The notes: generated from the sequence alone by a model not told the origin. DNA of 64,000 bases from Caballeronia insecticola (GCF_000402035.1 NC_021287.1:868001-932000); one strand, 5' to 3'. Counted from the first letter of the stretch, positions 42,760-53,194 are shown. Made by a program: numbers and translations.

Positions 42760-43074
42760 TCAAGCGCCCTGCGTCTTCGGCACCGGGACGCGCTCGCGTT
42801 CCTCTTTGAGTTCGTCGTCCCGCTTGCGCGCGGTGGCTTCGAACGCGTCGATATGCAGATACAGCCGGTGCACGGTCTGAATCTGCGTATGCGAAAGATG
42901 CGACCGGCGCGTGATGGATGCGAGCCGCTCGCGCCAGTACGAGGGCGGCAGCAACGGACCGCCGAGATCGCACGACAATGAACGACGCAGCACCAGTTCG
43001 AGGTGCGTCAAGTCTTGGTCTGCCAGCAACGCCGAAAACGCGCCCTGCGGCTTGGTATCGGGGAAATGGTCCAT
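42760..43074 (-). CDS. Small soluble protein, unknown
   Basis: The 104-residue protein begins MDHFPDTKPQGAFSALLADQDLTHLELVLRRSL and has a helical C-terminal half (IQTVHRLYLHIDAFEATARKRDDELKEERER). GGAG stands just before the ATG. A TTG nine codons upstream is a weaker alternative. There is no signal peptide. It ends 29 nt beyond the convergent small membrane-protein gene. I do not recognise the family. Confidence 0.65.
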   Translation of the reverse strand: MDHFPDTKPQGAFSALLADQDLTHLELVLRRSLSCDLGGPLLPPSYWRERLASITRRSHLSHTQIQTVHRLYLHIDAFEATARKRDDELKEERERVPVPKTQGA

Positions 43075-43246
43075 TACTCCGATGGCGGCACGCTTTTGCA
43101 AAACTTGATAGGTGAAAACCCGGAATCGTCAGTTTTTTGGACGCATCGGGCAAGCGGGTTTTTCTTCTCGACGAATCCCGATGCCGCGAGGCGCGTTTGC
43201 TATACTCTGCGCTCGTTTCGCCGACGCATCGGCGAGCCGCGGTCCG

Positions 43247-43321
43247 CTCCCCGTAGTTCAATGGATAGAACGAGTGCCTCCTAAGCGCTAGATGCAGGTT
43301 CGATTCCTGCCGGGGGGACCA
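43247..43321 (+). tRNA. tRNA-Arg (anticodon CCT)
   Basis: A full cloverleaf can be drawn: acceptor CTCCCCG/CGGGGGG, D arm GTTC-AATGGATA-GAAC, anticodon arm AGTGC-CTCCTAA-GCGCT with anticodon CCT (reads AGG), T arm GCAGG-TTCGATT-CCTGC, discriminator A and encoded CCA. It is not followed by an integrase gene or a repeat of its 3' end. Confidence 0.95.
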
Positions 43322-43331
43322 CGATCCCCGC

Positions 43332-43353
43332 GCCGCAGTCCGCGGCCTTTTTT
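43332..43353 (+). terminator. Terminator of the tRNA gene
   Basis: A short stem GCCGC-AGTCC-GCGGC is followed by CTTTTTT, 11 nt after the tRNA. Confidence 0.6.
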
Positions 43354-43445
43354 CTCTTCGCCCCCTCCCGTCCCGCATTGAACCGTAAGCGGTTTCCCGC
43401 CGATAATGCGACCACTCCGGTCACGCCATCACGGCTCGCGCGCTC

Positions 43446-44246
43446 ATGACGGAAATCGAATCCGCAGTGGTCGTTTTCATTCTCCTGCTGGCCAGTACCG
43501 GCATCGGCGCGATCGTCCGGCCGCTCTTGCCCGAGGAACACAAGGCGCGGGAAACGGTGCAACTGGTCCAGTTGCTCGTCGGCATGCTCGTGACTTTCGC
43601 GGCGCTCGTGCTCGGTCTTCTGACCGCATCGGCAAAAACCATCTTCGACACCACCAATAACGACGTGCGCAGCTACGCGACGTCGATCATCGAACTCGAC
43701 CGCGCCATGCGCGACTACGGCGCCGATACCGCGCAGCCGCGCGCGCTGTTGCGCTCGTACACCGCTGCGGCGATCGCGAGCACGTGGCCGAACGAACCGC
43801 GTCCGCCCGGCGACTACTATCCGGCGATCGAGCCGTCGAAAAAGGGCGACGATCTCGCGAGCAGCGCACTCGGCGCGCTCCTGAGCCGCGCGCAGCAAGA
43901 CGTGCGCATGCTCGCACCGACCGACGCCTATCATCGACAACTCGCGACCGAGGCCGCCGCGCGCTTCGAGCAACTGATCGCGCTGCGCTGGAAGCTGATC
44001 GAAGAAGCGCACGGTTCCATCTCTTATCCGTTCGACCGGATTCTCGTCGGCTGGCTGCTCATCATTTTTCTGTGCTTCGGGCTGATCGCGCCGCGCAATG
44101 CGCTCTCGCTCGTGACGATCATGCTCGGCGCGCTTTCAATCGCCTCCGCCGTGCTGGTGATCCTCGATCTCGATACGCCGTTTACCGGCCCGATCATGAT
44201 CGGCAGCCAGCCGATGCGCGATGCCCTCTACTATCAAAGCCGCTGA
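43446..44246 (+). CDS. DUF4239 (bestrophin-like) membrane protein
   Basis: The 266-residue protein has four hydrophobic segments (about 8-25, 44-62, 197-215, 222-243) with a large soluble part between the second and third. The stretches ETVQLVQLLVGMLVTFAALVLGLLTASAK and MIGSQPMRDAL fit the DUF4239 family, distantly related to bestrophin channels. The stop overlaps the start of the methyltransferase gene (TGATG), so the two are coupled. The function is unproven. Confidence 0.82.
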   Translation: MTEIESAVVVFILLLASTGIGAIVRPLLPEEHKARETVQLVQLLVGMLVTFAALVLGLLTASAKTIFDTTNNDVRSYATSIIELDRAMRDYGADTAQPRALLRSYTAAAIASTWPNEPRPPGDYYPAIEPSKKGDDLASSALGALLSRAQQDVRMLAPTDAYHRQLATEAAARFEQLIALRWKLIEEAHGSISYPFDRILVGWLLIIFLCFGLIAPRNALSLVTIMLGALSIASAVLVILDLDTPFTGPIMIGSQPMRDALYYQSR

Positions 44247-44998
44247 TGTCCTATCACGATCCGCGCCTGGTCGCGCTCTACGACACGCTCAATCCATTCG
44301 CCGCCGACACGGCGTTCTATCTCGCGCTGACCGATGGGGCCGGGCATGTCGTCGATCTCGGCTGCGGCACGGGTTTGCTCGCATGCGAACTGGCGCAACG
44401 GGGACAGCGCGTGACGGGCATCGATCCGTCGCCGGAGATGCTGCGCATTGCGCGGGCGCGTCCGGCGGGCGACAAGGTGACGTGGATCGAAGGCGATGCG
44501 GGCGCGCTGCCGTTCGTCGGCGCGGCGGACTGGCTCCTGATGACGGGCCACGTCGCGCAAGTATTTCTCGACGACGAAGCGCTCCTCTCGACGCTCGTGG
44601 CCGCGCGCCGCGCCGTGCGCCCGGGCGGGCGGATCGCGTTCGAGAGCCGCAATCCGGCGGCGCGGGCGTGGGACGCCTGGACGCCGGAACAGTCGATGAA
44701 ACGCATCGAAGCGCCGGACGGGTGCGTGGTCGAAGTGTGGCAGGAACGGCACGCGCAGCCCGACCCGGCGACAACGGGGCGCGTCGCGTTCACGACGCAC
44801 TATCGCTTCATGCCGAAGCCCGGCGCGCGCGCCGTCGAAGAGACGCTGTCGGCCACGAGCGAACTGCGCTTTCGCACGCTCGACGAACTGACGCGTCTGC
44901 TGAACCGCGCGGGATTCGCGCAAATCGACTGGTATGGAGACTGGGGCCGCGCACCCGTGGATGAAACGAGCCGCGAACTGATCGCGGTGGCGCAGTGA
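44246..44998 (+). CDS. Class I SAM-dependent methyltransferase
   Basis: The 250-residue protein has motif I VVDLGCGTG (35-43), the acidic end of the second strand (VTGIDPSPEML) and motif II/III features (EGDAGALPF, RAVRPGGRIAFESRNP), typical of small-molecule methyltransferases. The ATG overlaps the preceding stop by one base. Longer upstream frames are rejected. The substrate is unknown. Confidence 0.85.
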   Translation: MSYHDPRLVALYDTLNPFAADTAFYLALTDGAGHVVDLGCGTGLLACELAQRGQRVTGIDPSPEMLRIARARPAGDKVTWIEGDAGALPFVGAADWLLMTGHVAQVFLDDEALLSTLVAARRAVRPGGRIAFESRNPAARAWDAWTPEQSMKRIEAPDGCVVEVWQERHAQPDPATTGRVAFTTHYRFMPKPGARAVEETLSATSELRFRTLDELTRLLNRAGFAQIDWYGDWGRAPVDETSRELIAVAQ

Positions 44999-45023
44999 GC
45001 GCCGCAAAAGTGCGCCGGCCGGA

Positions 45024-45206
45024 TCAGAATTCGACGACGACGAAATCCGCCTTGCCCACGTCGCACAGCGGACAGCGCCAGTCATCGGGGATCTCGCCGA
45101 AACGGGTGCCGGCTGCGATGCCGTCTTCCGGCAGGCCGTCTTCCTCGTTGTAGATCCAGCCGCAAATCAGGCAGACCCAGCTTTTGTATTCGATCACTTC
45201 GCTCAC
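45024..45206 (-). CDS. Rubredoxin
   Basis: The 60-residue protein has the two iron-binding pairs C12-LI-C15-GWIY and C45-PL-C48-DVGKADF. It is a one-iron electron carrier of the cytoplasm. The chosen start is a GTG (MSEVIEYKSW) with a weak AAGAG site. A GTG three codons later is also possible. It stands alone here, with no adjacent hydroxylase or rubredoxin reductase. Confidence 0.92.
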   Translation of the reverse strand: MSEVIEYKSWVCLICGWIYNEEDGLPEDGIAAGTRFGEIPDDWRCPLCDVGKADFVVVEF

Positions 45207-45447
45207 GACAGACTCTTGATTCGAAAAGGATAAACGGATTGCGTGCGCGCGCTGGACACGCGCGGCGCGGCGACCCGGCATCTTACAGGAACGGGCGAAA
45301 ACGGACCGGAATGACCCGGCAAGCGACGCATCGCACGAGCCGCAGGATGGTCCCGATACGTGTATCAGAACGCCCGGTGTATGCTTTTTCGAGTTTCCGG
45401 CGCTGATTTTCGCGCCATCGACCGGTTTCCCTCACATGGAGAAGACG

Positions 45448-45858
45448 ATGCTGAAAAAAACACTCTTGGGTGCGACGCTGTCGGGTGCGGTCCTGCTTTC
45501 CTACGGCGGCGCGGCGCATGCGCAGGCGCGCGTCTATTTCGTCCAGCCGAAGGACGGCGCGACCGTGACGAGCCCCGTCCACGTGAAATTCGGCGTCGAC
45601 GGCATGTCGATCGCACCGGCCGGCACGATGACCGACGGCACGGGGCATCATCATCTTCTGATCGACGGCAAGGCGCTCCCGAAGGGTACGGTGATTCCGG
45701 CCAACGACACGTCGCTGCACTTCGGCAAGGGCCAGACCGAAGCCGATGTGCCGCTGCCGCCCGGCGATCACACGCTGACGATGCAGTTCGGCGACGGTGC
45801 GCATCGTTCGTATGGCCCGGAAATGAGCCAGACGATCAAGGTGCACGTGAAGCAGTGA
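45448..45858 (+). CDS. Periplasmic DUF4399 protein
   Basis: The 136-residue protein has a signal peptide (MLKKTLLGATLSGAVLLSYGGAAHAQ) and a DUF4399 domain (VYFVQPKDGATVTSPVHVKFGVDGM, GTGHHHLLIDGK, PPGDHTLTMQFGDG). The His-rich GHHH motif may bind metal. The second ATG is chosen because GGAG lies inside the four-codon extension, six bases before it. The gene stands alone, and a 13-base piece of its 3' end (GTGAAGCAGTGAT) is repeated directly after the stop. Confidence 0.87.
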   Translation: MLKKTLLGATLSGAVLLSYGGAAHAQARVYFVQPKDGATVTSPVHVKFGVDGMSIAPAGTMTDGTGHHHLLIDGKALPKGTVIPANDTSLHFGKGQTEADVPLPPGDHTLTMQFGDGAHRSYGPEMSQTIKVHVKQ

Positions 45859-46019
45859 TGTGAAGCAGTGCCGCCGCGCGTGCGTCATGTGTCATGCGTC
45901 ATGTGCGCGGCGGCCTATGCCATCCGGCCGATGCACGGTACCGCGCCCTCGACCGGTAGAATGGCAGCTTCCGTAGGTGTCACGTCAGTGCCACCGGTCG
46001 CCATTCATCCGGTTCTCCC

Positions 46020-47954
46020 ATGTCGCTCTATTCCATTTCGGACGCGCAGCTCGCGTTCGGCCACGTCGCATTGCTCGACCACGCCGATTTCTCGCTCGAA
46101 GCGGGTGAACGCGTCGGACTGATCGGCCGCAACGGCGCGGGCAAGTCGTCGCTGCTGAAGATCGTCGCGGGTCTCGCCGCGCCCGACGACGGCCTCGTCA
46201 CGCGTCAGGCCGAACTCACGACCGTGTACGTGCCGCAGGAGCCCGAGTTCGATCTCGACGCTTCCGTGTTCGATGTCGTCGCCTCCGGTCTCACCGAAGC
46301 GCGCGCGCTGCTCGACGAGTACGACGCCGTCGCGCACGCGCTCGCGGACACGCCCGAGGGCGCGCAGCACGACGAATTGCTCGCGCGCATGAACGCGCTG
46401 CAATCTTCGCTCGACATGCACGACGCCTGGAACTGGCGCACGCGCGTCGCAACCACGCTCGCGCAGATCGGCCTCGACGGCGACGCGCGCACGGGCGCCC
46501 TGTCCGGCGGCATGAAAAAGCGCGTTGCGCTGGCGCGCGCGCTCGTTGTTCAGCCGGACGTGCTGTTGCTCGACGAACCGACCAACCATCTCGATTTCGA
46601 AGGCATTCGCTGGCTGGAAGACCTGCTCGTCACGTTGCGAACCGGCCTGCTGTTCATCACGCACGATCGCGCGTTTCTGGATCGCGTGGCGACACGCATC
46701 GTCGAACTGGATCGCGGGCGGTTGCTGTCGTATCCCGGCAATTTCAGCGCCTATCAGACGCGCAAGGCGCAGCAGCTCGAAGTCGAACAGGTTGAACAAG
46801 CCAAGTTCGACAAGCTGCTCGCGCAGGAAGAAGTGTGGATTCGCAAAGGCGTCGAGGCGCGGCGCACGCGCAGCGTCGGGCGCATTGCGCGGCTCGTCGA
46901 AATGCGCAACGAACGCGCCGAGCGCCGCAACGTGCAGGGCAACGTCAAGCTCGACGTCGGGCAGGGCGAGAAGTCCGGCAAGATCGTCGCCGAACTGACC
47001 GATGTCACCAAGCGCTTCGGCGAACGCACGATCGTCGACCGCTTTACGGCCACGGTCATGCGCGGCGACAAGATCGGTCTCGTCGGCCCGAACGGCGCGG
47101 GCAAGACCACGCTCCTGAAACTCATTCTCGGCGAACTGCAGCCCGACGAAGGCCGCGTGCGCACCGGCACCAACATCCAGGCCGCGTATTTCGATCAGAT
47201 GCGCGCGCAGCTCGATCTCGACAAGTCGCTCGCCGACACCATCAGTCCCGGCAGCGAGTGGGTCGAAGTCAACGGCGTGAAGAAGCACGTGATGAGTTAT
47301 CTCGGCGACTTCCTGTTCGCGCCCGAACGTGCGCGCTCGCCCGTGCAGTCGCTGTCGGGCGGCGAGCGCAACCGGCTGCTGCTCGCGCGTCTGTTCGCGC
47401 GCCCGGCGAACGTGCTCGTGCTGGACGAACCGACCAACGATCTCGACATTCCCACGCTCGAACTGCTCGAAGAACTGCTTGCGGATTACGACGGCACCGT
47501 GTTGCTCGTGAGCCACGACCGCGCGTTTCTCGATAACGTCGTGACCTCGGTGTTCGCGGCGGAGGGCGGCGGCAAGTGGCGCGAGTATGTCGGCGGCTTC
47601 TCCGACTGGCAGATTCAGCGCGAACGTTCGGAGCGCATCGCGGAAGAAGCGGTGCGTCAGAGCGCGAAGGAAGCCCCGAAGGACGATCTCCCCAAGGACA
47701 GCGCGGCCGGCCGCAACGCACAGCGCACCGTCAAGCTCTCGTTCAAGGAGCAGCGCGAACTGGAGGCGCTGCCGGCGCGCATCGCCGAACTGGAAGAAGA
47801 GCAGAAGACCATCGGCGCGCAACTCGAAGACGGCTCGATCTTCGCGAAGGACGCCAAGGAAGGCGCGCGGCTTTCGGAGCGTCACGCGGCGATCGAAGAG
47901 GAATTGCTCGTCGCGCTGGAGCGTTGGGAAGAACTGGAAGCGAAGCGCAAATAA
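46020..47954 (+). CDS. uup: ABC-F family ATPase Uup
   Basis: The 644-residue protein has two ABC domains (Walker A GRNGAGKSS at 36-44 and GPNGAGKTT near 356; signatures ALSGGMKKR and SLSGGERNR) joined by an inter-domain linker, and a C-terminal coiled-coil extension (LSFKEQRELEALPARIAELEEEQK) typical of Uup. ABC-F proteins act in the cytoplasm on ribosomes or DNA and are not transporters. In E. coli Uup affects excision of transposons and ribosome assembly. It lies 195 nt before parE, probably with its own promoter. Confidence 0.9.
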   Translation: MSLYSISDAQLAFGHVALLDHADFSLEAGERVGLIGRNGAGKSSLLKIVAGLAAPDDGLVTRQAELTTVYVPQEPEFDLDASVFDVVASGLTEARALLDEYDAVAHALADTPEGAQHDELLARMNALQSSLDMHDAWNWRTRVATTLAQIGLDGDARTGALSGGMKKRVALARALVVQPDVLLLDEPTNHLDFEGIRWLEDLLVTLRTGLLFITHDRAFLDRVATRIVELDRGRLLSYPGNFSAYQTRKAQQLEVEQVEQAKFDKLLAQEEVWIRKGVEARRTRSVGRIARLVEMRNERAERRNVQGNVKLDVGQGEKSGKIVAELTDVTKRFGERTIVDRFTATVMRGDKIGLVGPNGAGKTTLLKLILGELQPDEGRVRTGTNIQAAYFDQMRAQLDLDKSLADTISPGSEWVEVNGVKKHVMSYLGDFLFAPERARSPVQSLSGGERNRLLLARLFARPANVLVLDEPTNDLDIPTLELLEELLADYDGTVLLVSHDRAFLDNVVTSVFAAEGGGKWREYVGGFSDWQIQRERSERIAEEAVRQSAKEAPKDDLPKDSAAGRNAQRTVKLSFKEQRELEALPARIAELEEEQKTIGAQLEDGSIFAKDAKEGARLSERHAAIEEELLVALERWEELEAKRK

Positions 47955-48149
47955 GCGCCCGAGGTGGGCGCGGCGCGCGAAAACCGCTATTCTCTCAGCG
48001 CGGCCGAGGGCGGCGGTCGAGGCGAACGCCTTGCCCGACGCGCCTTCGGCCACGCACATCAAGCAGAATTCAGGCATTCGACGGCGCTCGGGTGTTACGC
48101 CGTAGCATTTTTCCGCGAGACGCACCCGACGCCGGATCAACGTTCAACT

Positions 48150-50189
48150 ATGTCCACGAAAAAATCCAGCGCATTGGCCACAGGCACGCAACGACGCACG
48201 CGCACGGTCATGAACGCCAAGGCCGCCGGCTACAGCGAAGCGTCGATCAAGGTGCTGAAGGGCCTCGAGCCCGTCAAGCAGCGGCCCGGCATGTACACGC
48301 GCACGGAGAATCCGCTGCACATCATCCAGGAAGTCATCGACAACGCTTCGGACGAAGCGCTCGGCGGCTTCGGCAAGCAGATCGTCGTGACGCTGCATAC
48401 GGATAACTCCGTGTCCGTCGAGGACGACGGGCGCGGCATTCCTTTCGGCATGCATCCGGAAGAAGGCGTGCCGGTCGTCGAGATCGTGTTCACGCGGCTG
48501 CACGCGGGCGGCAAGTTCGACAAGGCCGCCGGCGGCGCCTATACGTTTTCGGGCGGGCTGCACGGCGTCGGCGTTTCGGTGACGAACGCGCTTGCCACGC
48601 GCCTCGAAGTGACCGTCTGGCGCGACAACAAGATCGCGCAACTCGCATTCGCAAACGGCGATGTCGTCGAACAACTCACGACGCGCGCGGGCGAACGCGG
48701 CGCCAAGAAAAGCGGCACGCGCGTGCGTGCGTGGCCGAATCCGAAGTACTTCGATTCCGCCAATCTGCCGCTCGGCGAATTGCAGCGCCTGCTGCGCTCG
48801 AAAGCCGTGCTGCTGCCGGGCGTCGAAGTGGCACTCGTCATCGAGAAAACTGGCGAGCGTCAGACCTGGAAATACGAAGACGGTCTGCGCGGCTATTTGC
48901 TCGAAGGCATGGGCGGCAGCGACCTGCTGATTCCGCTTTTCGAGGGCGAACGCTACGCGGAAAGCTCGCGCAATACCGAGGAAACCTTCGCGGAAGGCGA
49001 GGGCGCGTCGTGGGTCGTCGCGTGGAGCGAGGAAGGGCCGCTCTTGCGCGAATCGTATGTGAACCTCATCCCGACGCCCGCGGGCGGCACGCACGAATCC
49101 GGCTTGCGCGACGGCCTGTTTCAGGCGGTCAAGAATTTCGTCGAGATACACAACTTGCAGCCGAAGGGCGTGAAACTGCTCGCGGAAGACGTGTTCGCGC
49201 GCGTGTCCTTCGTGCTTTCGGCGAAGGTGCTCGATCCGCAGTTCCAGGGGCAGATCAAGGAGCGTCTCAACAGCCGCGACGCGGTGAAGCTCGTATCGTC
49301 GTTCACGCGGCCGGCGCTGGAGCTGTGGCTGAATCAGCACGTCGAATACGGAAAGAAGCTCGCTGAACTCGTGATCCGTCAGGCGCAGGCGCGCACGCGC
49401 GCCGGCCAGAAAGTCGAGAAGAAGAAGAGTTCGGGCGTGGCCGTGCTGCCGGGCAAGCTGACCGATTGCGAATCCACTGACATTGCCCGCAACGAACTGT
49501 TTCTCGTTGAGGGCGACTCGGCGGGCGGCTCCGCGAAAATGGGCCGCGACAAGGAATTCCAGGCCATCCTGCCGTTGCGCGGCAAGGTGCTGAACACGTG
49601 GGAAACCGAGCGCGACCGGCTCTTTGCGAACAACGAAGTGCACGACATCGCGGTGGCGATCGGCGTCGATCCGCATAGCCCCGACGATCAGATCGATCTC
49701 TCGAATCTGCGCTACGGCAAGATCTGCATTTTGTCGGACGCGGATGTCGACGGCGCGCACATTCAGGTTCTGCTGCTCACGCTCTTCTTCAAGCATTTTC
49801 CGCAACTGATCGAGCGCGGCCACGTGTGCGTCGCGCGTCCGCCGCTGTTTCGCGTCGATGCGCCCGCGCGCGGCAAAAAGCCCGCGCAAAAGCTCTACGC
49901 GCTCGACGAAGGCGAGCTCGAAGCGATCCTCGACAAATTGCGCAAGGACGGCGTGCGCGAAACGGCCTGGACCATCAGCCGCTTCAAGGGCCTGGGCGAA
50001 ATGAGCGCGGAACAGCTCTGGGACACGACGATGAACCCCGACACGCGCCGCCTGCTGCCTATCGGTCTCGGCGATCTCGGTTTCGATCTCACCGTCTCGC
50101 GCATGACGATGCTCATGGGCAAGGGCGAAGCCGCATCGCGCCGCAGCTGGCTCGAAGAGAAGGGCAACGAAGTCGAAGCGGACATCTGA
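48150..50189 (+). CDS. parE: DNA topoisomerase IV subunit B
   Basis: The 679-residue ATPase subunit shows the GHKL site (EVIDNASDEALGG, VEDDGRGIPFGMHPEEGVP, GGLHGVGVSVTNAL) and the TOPRIM motifs EGDSAGGSAKMGRDKEFQAI and SDADVDGAHI. ParE rather than GyrB is indicated by the length, the sequence around LPLRGKVLNTWET, and the following parC. The start at MSTKKSSALATG fits family length. An in-frame GTG 62 codons upstream lacks support. ParE and ParC together unlink replicated chromosomes. Confidence 0.94.
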   Translation: MSTKKSSALATGTQRRTRTVMNAKAAGYSEASIKVLKGLEPVKQRPGMYTRTENPLHIIQEVIDNASDEALGGFGKQIVVTLHTDNSVSVEDDGRGIPFGMHPEEGVPVVEIVFTRLHAGGKFDKAAGGAYTFSGGLHGVGVSVTNALATRLEVTVWRDNKIAQLAFANGDVVEQLTTRAGERGAKKSGTRVRAWPNPKYFDSANLPLGELQRLLRSKAVLLPGVEVALVIEKTGERQTWKYEDGLRGYLLEGMGGSDLLIPLFEGERYAESSRNTEETFAEGEGASWVVAWSEEGPLLRESYVNLIPTPAGGTHESGLRDGLFQAVKNFVEIHNLQPKGVKLLAEDVFARVSFVLSAKVLDPQFQGQIKERLNSRDAVKLVSSFTRPALELWLNQHVEYGKKLAELVIRQAQARTRAGQKVEKKKSSGVAVLPGKLTDCESTDIARNELFLVEGDSAGGSAKMGRDKEFQAILPLRGKVLNTWETERDRLFANNEVHDIAVAIGVDPHSPDDQIDLSNLRYGKICILSDADVDGAHIQVLLLTLFFKHFPQLIERGHVCVARPPLFRVDAPARGKKPAQKLYALDEGELEAILDKLRKDGVRETAWTISRFKGLGEMSAEQLWDTTMNPDTRRLLPIGLGDLGFDLTVSRMTMLMGKGEAASRRSWLEEKGNEVEADI

Positions 50190-50227
50190 GCTCGACTTAA
50201 GCAACGCACAACGGATATCGACATTCG

Positions 50228-52546
50228 ATGGGAATCACAGACGATCTCTTCGCCGAGCAGACCGCACCTGACGGCGAACAACTGACGCTCGGCGATTACG
50301 CCGAACGCGCTTATCTCGACTACGCGGTGAGCGTGGTCAAGGGCCGCGCGCTGCCCGATGTCTGCGACGGGCAGAAGCCCGTGCAGCGCCGCATTCTTTA
50401 CGCGATGAGCGAGATGGGTCTCGCCAGCAACGCGAAGCCGGTGAAGTCGGCGCGCGTGGTGGGCGACGTGCTCGGCAAATATCACCCGCACGGCGATCAA
50501 TCCGCGTACGACGCGCTCGTGCGTCTCGCGCAGGACTTTTCGATGCGCTATCCGCTCATCGACGGTCAGGGCAACTTCGGCTCGCGCGATGGCGACGGCG
50601 CCGCGGCCATGCGTTACACGGAGGCGCGCCTCACACCGATCGCGCGCCTGCTGCTCGATGAAATCGATCAGGGCACGGTCGATTTCATGCCGAACTACGA
50701 CGGCTCGTTCGAAGAGCCGAAGCTACTGCCCGCGCGCCTGCCGTTCCTGTTGCTGAACGGCGCATCGGGTATTGCGGTGGGGCTTGCGACCGAGATTCCG
50801 TCGCACAATCTGCGCGAAGTCGCGCATGCGGCCGTCGCGATGATCCGCGATCCGAAGATCGGTCACGCGGGCCTGATGGAAAAGCTGCCCGGACCGGACT
50901 TCCCGGGCGGTGGCCAGATCATCTCGTCGCAGGCGGAAATTTCGGCGGCGTACGAGACGGGACGCGGCAGCCTGAAAGTGCGCGCGCGCTGGAAGATCGA
51001 AGATCTCGCGCGCGGGCAATGGCAACTCGTCATCACCGAATTGCCGCCGAGCACGTCGGGCCAGAAGGTGCTGGAGGAGATCGAGGAACTCACCAACCCG
51101 AAGATCAAGCTCGGCAAGAAGACGCTCACGCCCGAGCAGATCCAGACCAAGCAATCGATGCTCGCGCTGCTCGACGCCGTGCGCGACGAATCCGGCCGGG
51201 ATTCGCCGGTACGTCTCGTGTTCGAGCCGAAGTCGAGCCGCATCGACCAGACCGAGTTCGTCAATTCGCTGCTCGCGCATACGAGCCTCGAATCGAACGC
51301 GGCGATCAATCTCGTGATGATCGGCGCGGATGGACGTCCGCGTCAGAAAGGCATCGTCGATATCCTGCACGAGTGGATCGGCTTTCGCTTCGTCACGGTG
51401 ACGCGGCGCACGCAGCATCGTCTCGGCAAGGTCAACGACCGCATCCATATTCTCGAAGGGCGGATGATCGTCTTTCTGAATATCGATGAAGTCATCCGCA
51501 TCATTCGCGAAGCCGACGACCCGAAACAGGCGCTGATCGCGCGATTCAATCTCTCCGACCGGCAGGCGGAAGACATCCTCGAAATCCGGCTGCGCCAACT
51601 CGCGCGCCTGGAAGCGATCAAGATCGAGCAGGAGCTGTCCGACCTGCGCGACGAGAAGACCAAACTCGAAGAGCTGCTCAACAGCGACGCCGCGATGAAG
51701 CGCGTGCTCATCAAGGAAATCGAAGGGGACGCGAAGCAGTTCGGCGACGATCGCCGCACGCTCATCCAGCAGGAGAAGCGCGCGACGTTCGAGGCGCGGG
51801 TTGTGGATGAGCCGGTGACGGTCGTCGTGTCGCAGAAGGGCTGGGTGCGCGCGTTGAAGGGCCACGGGCTCGACCCGGCCAGCTTCACGTTCAAACAGGG
51901 CGACGGGCTCTATGCCGCGTTCCTGGCGCGCACGCCGGATTCACTGATCGCGTGGGGCAGCAAGGGGCGCGTGTATTCGGTGCCGGTGGCGGCGTTGCCG
52001 GGCGGGCGCGGCGACGGCGTGCCGGTGACATCGCTCATCGAACTCGAATCGGGCACGCATCTGCTGCATTACTTCGCGGCGAATGCAGAGCAGCAGTTGC
52101 TGCTGGCGTCGAGCAACGGCTTCGGCTTCATCGCGAAGCTGGGCGATCTGGTGAGCCGCCAGAAGGCGGGCAAGGCGTTCATGACCATCGACGAAGGCGC
52201 CGTGCCGCTCGCGCCGATGCCCGTGGTGCCGGGCGCCACGTATGTCGCGTGTCTGTCGAGCGCGGGGCGTCTGCTTGTCTTCGGCATGGACGAGATGAAG
52301 ACGCTGTCGGGCGGCGGCCGCGGCGTCATCCTGATGGGCCTCGATCCGAAGGAAACCTTGCGGCAGGCGCTCGCCATCGATGCGCGCGGCGTCGTGATGA
52401 TCGGCACCGGGCGCGGCGGCAAGGTGCGCGACGAAAAGCTCTCGGGCTCGCAGTTGCAATTGCATCTGGGCAAGCGGTCCAGGAAGGGCCGCGCGCCGGA
52501 TTCGTCGTTGAAGGTGACGGATTTGCGGCCGGTTTTCTCGGAGTGA
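50228..52546 (+). CDS. parC: DNA topoisomerase IV subunit A
   Basis: The 772-residue breakage-reunion subunit has catalytic Tyr130 in [10 protein letters not shown] and a five- to six-blade C-terminal domain (repeated blades such as GWVRALKG and GRVYSVPV). The quinolone region reads [17 protein letters not shown], so the position of E. coli Ser80 is Gln91 here and Glu84 is Asp95. It lies 38 nt after parE in the same operon and is followed by a terminator. Confidence 0.94.
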   Translation: MGITDDLFAEQTAPDGEQLTLGDYAERAYLDYAVSVVKGRALPDVCDGQKPVQRRILYAMSEMGLASNAKPVKSARVVGDVLGKYHPHGDQSAYDALVRLAQDFSMRYPLIDGQGNFGSRDGDGAAAMRYTEARLTPIARLLLDEIDQGTVDFMPNYDGSFEEPKLLPARLPFLLLNGASGIAVGLATEIPSHNLREVAHAAVAMIRDPKIGHAGLMEKLPGPDFPGGGQIISSQAEISAAYETGRGSLKVRARWKIEDLARGQWQLVITELPPSTSGQKVLEEIEELTNPKIKLGKKTLTPEQIQTKQSMLALLDAVRDESGRDSPVRLVFEPKSSRIDQTEFVNSLLAHTSLESNAAINLVMIGADGRPRQKGIVDILHEWIGFRFVTVTRRTQHRLGKVNDRIHILEGRMIVFLNIDEVIRIIREADDPKQALIARFNLSDRQAEDILEIRLRQLARLEAIKIEQELSDLRDEKTKLEELLNSDAAMKRVLIKEIEGDAKQFGDDRRTLIQQEKRATFEARVVDEPVTVVVSQKGWVRALKGHGLDPASFTFKQGDGLYAAFLARTPDSLIAWGSKGRVYSVPVAALPGGRGDGVPVTSLIELESGTHLLHYFAANAEQQLLLASSNGFGFIAKLGDLVSRQKAGKAFMTIDEGAVPLAPMPVVPGATYVACLSSAGRLLVFGMDEMKTLSGGGRGVILMGLDPKETLRQALAIDARGVVMIGTGRGGKVRDEKLSGSQLQLHLGKRSRKGRAPDSSLKVTDLRPVFSE

Positions 52547-52609
52547 GCCTCAACCGGCCGTGACGCGCTGCCGATATTACGGTAGCGCGTAGACGAAACG
52601 AGCGGGAAG

Positions 52610-52649
52610 AACGCCTCGTCGCGAACATGCGGCGAGGCGTTTGTTTTTG
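52610..52649 (+). terminator. Terminator of parEC
   Basis: A stem of 13 bp with one mismatch (AACGCCTCGTCGC) is followed by TTGTTTTT. Confidence 0.85.
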
Positions 52650-52735
52650 CGCTCGTCGCAAGCGGTCGGAACTGATGGGCAATGCTTCAGTCGAACGCGC
52701 AACCTTTTAGTCAACGAAGTCAGCCCGGGAACACA

Positions 52736-53194
52736 ATGAACAAAGCCATCGAAGCGGCGCTCTTTCTGCATTTGCTCGGCGTAGCCGTATGGATCGGCGG
52801 GATGGTCTTTGCGCATTTCTGCCTGCGCCCGGCACTCGGCGATCTCGCGCCGCAATTGCGTCTGCCGCTGTGGGAGTCGGTCTTTGCGCGGTTCTTCAAC
52901 TGGGTCGCGGCGTCGGTGCTCGTAATTCTGCTCACCGGCGGCTTTCTGCTGATGCAGTTCGGCGGCGGTCACGCGGCCTGGCCGCTGCATGCAATGGCCG
53001 GTCTCGGCATCGTGATGATGCTGATCTTCGGGCATATCCGCTTCGGGGTGTTTCCGCGCATTCGCCGCGCGGTGCAGGCGCAGAACTGGCCCGACGGCGC
53101 GCGCGCAGTGGGCACGGTGCGCCGGCTCGTGGTGATCAATCTGGTGCTCGGTGTCGTGACGATCGGCACGGCGGTGTTGTCGCGCGGATTCTGA
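52736..53194 (+). CDS. CopD-like four-segment membrane protein
   Basis: The 152-residue protein has four membrane segments and conserved histidines in LHLLGVAVWIGGMVFAHF and IFGHIRFGVFP, matching the CopD family, whose members take part in copper handling or are uncharacterised haem-like membrane proteins. CGGGA precedes the ATG by six bases. No copC or other copper gene is adjacent. Its TGA stop abuts the TCA of the convergent stop, forming TGATCA. Confidence 0.82.
   Translation: MNKAIEAALFLHLLGVAVWIGGMVFAHFCLRPALGDLAPQLRLPLWESVFARFFNWVAASVLVILLTGGFLLMQFGGGHAAWPLHAMAGLGIVMMLIFGHIRFGVFPRIRRAVQAQNWPDGARAVGTVRRLVVINLVLGVVTIGTAVLSRGF

Noticed and set aside
43247..43321. tRNA-Arg as an integration site of a genomic island
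   Set aside because: No integrase and no direct repeat of the tRNA 3' end were seen downstream, and the flanking genes look chromosomal.
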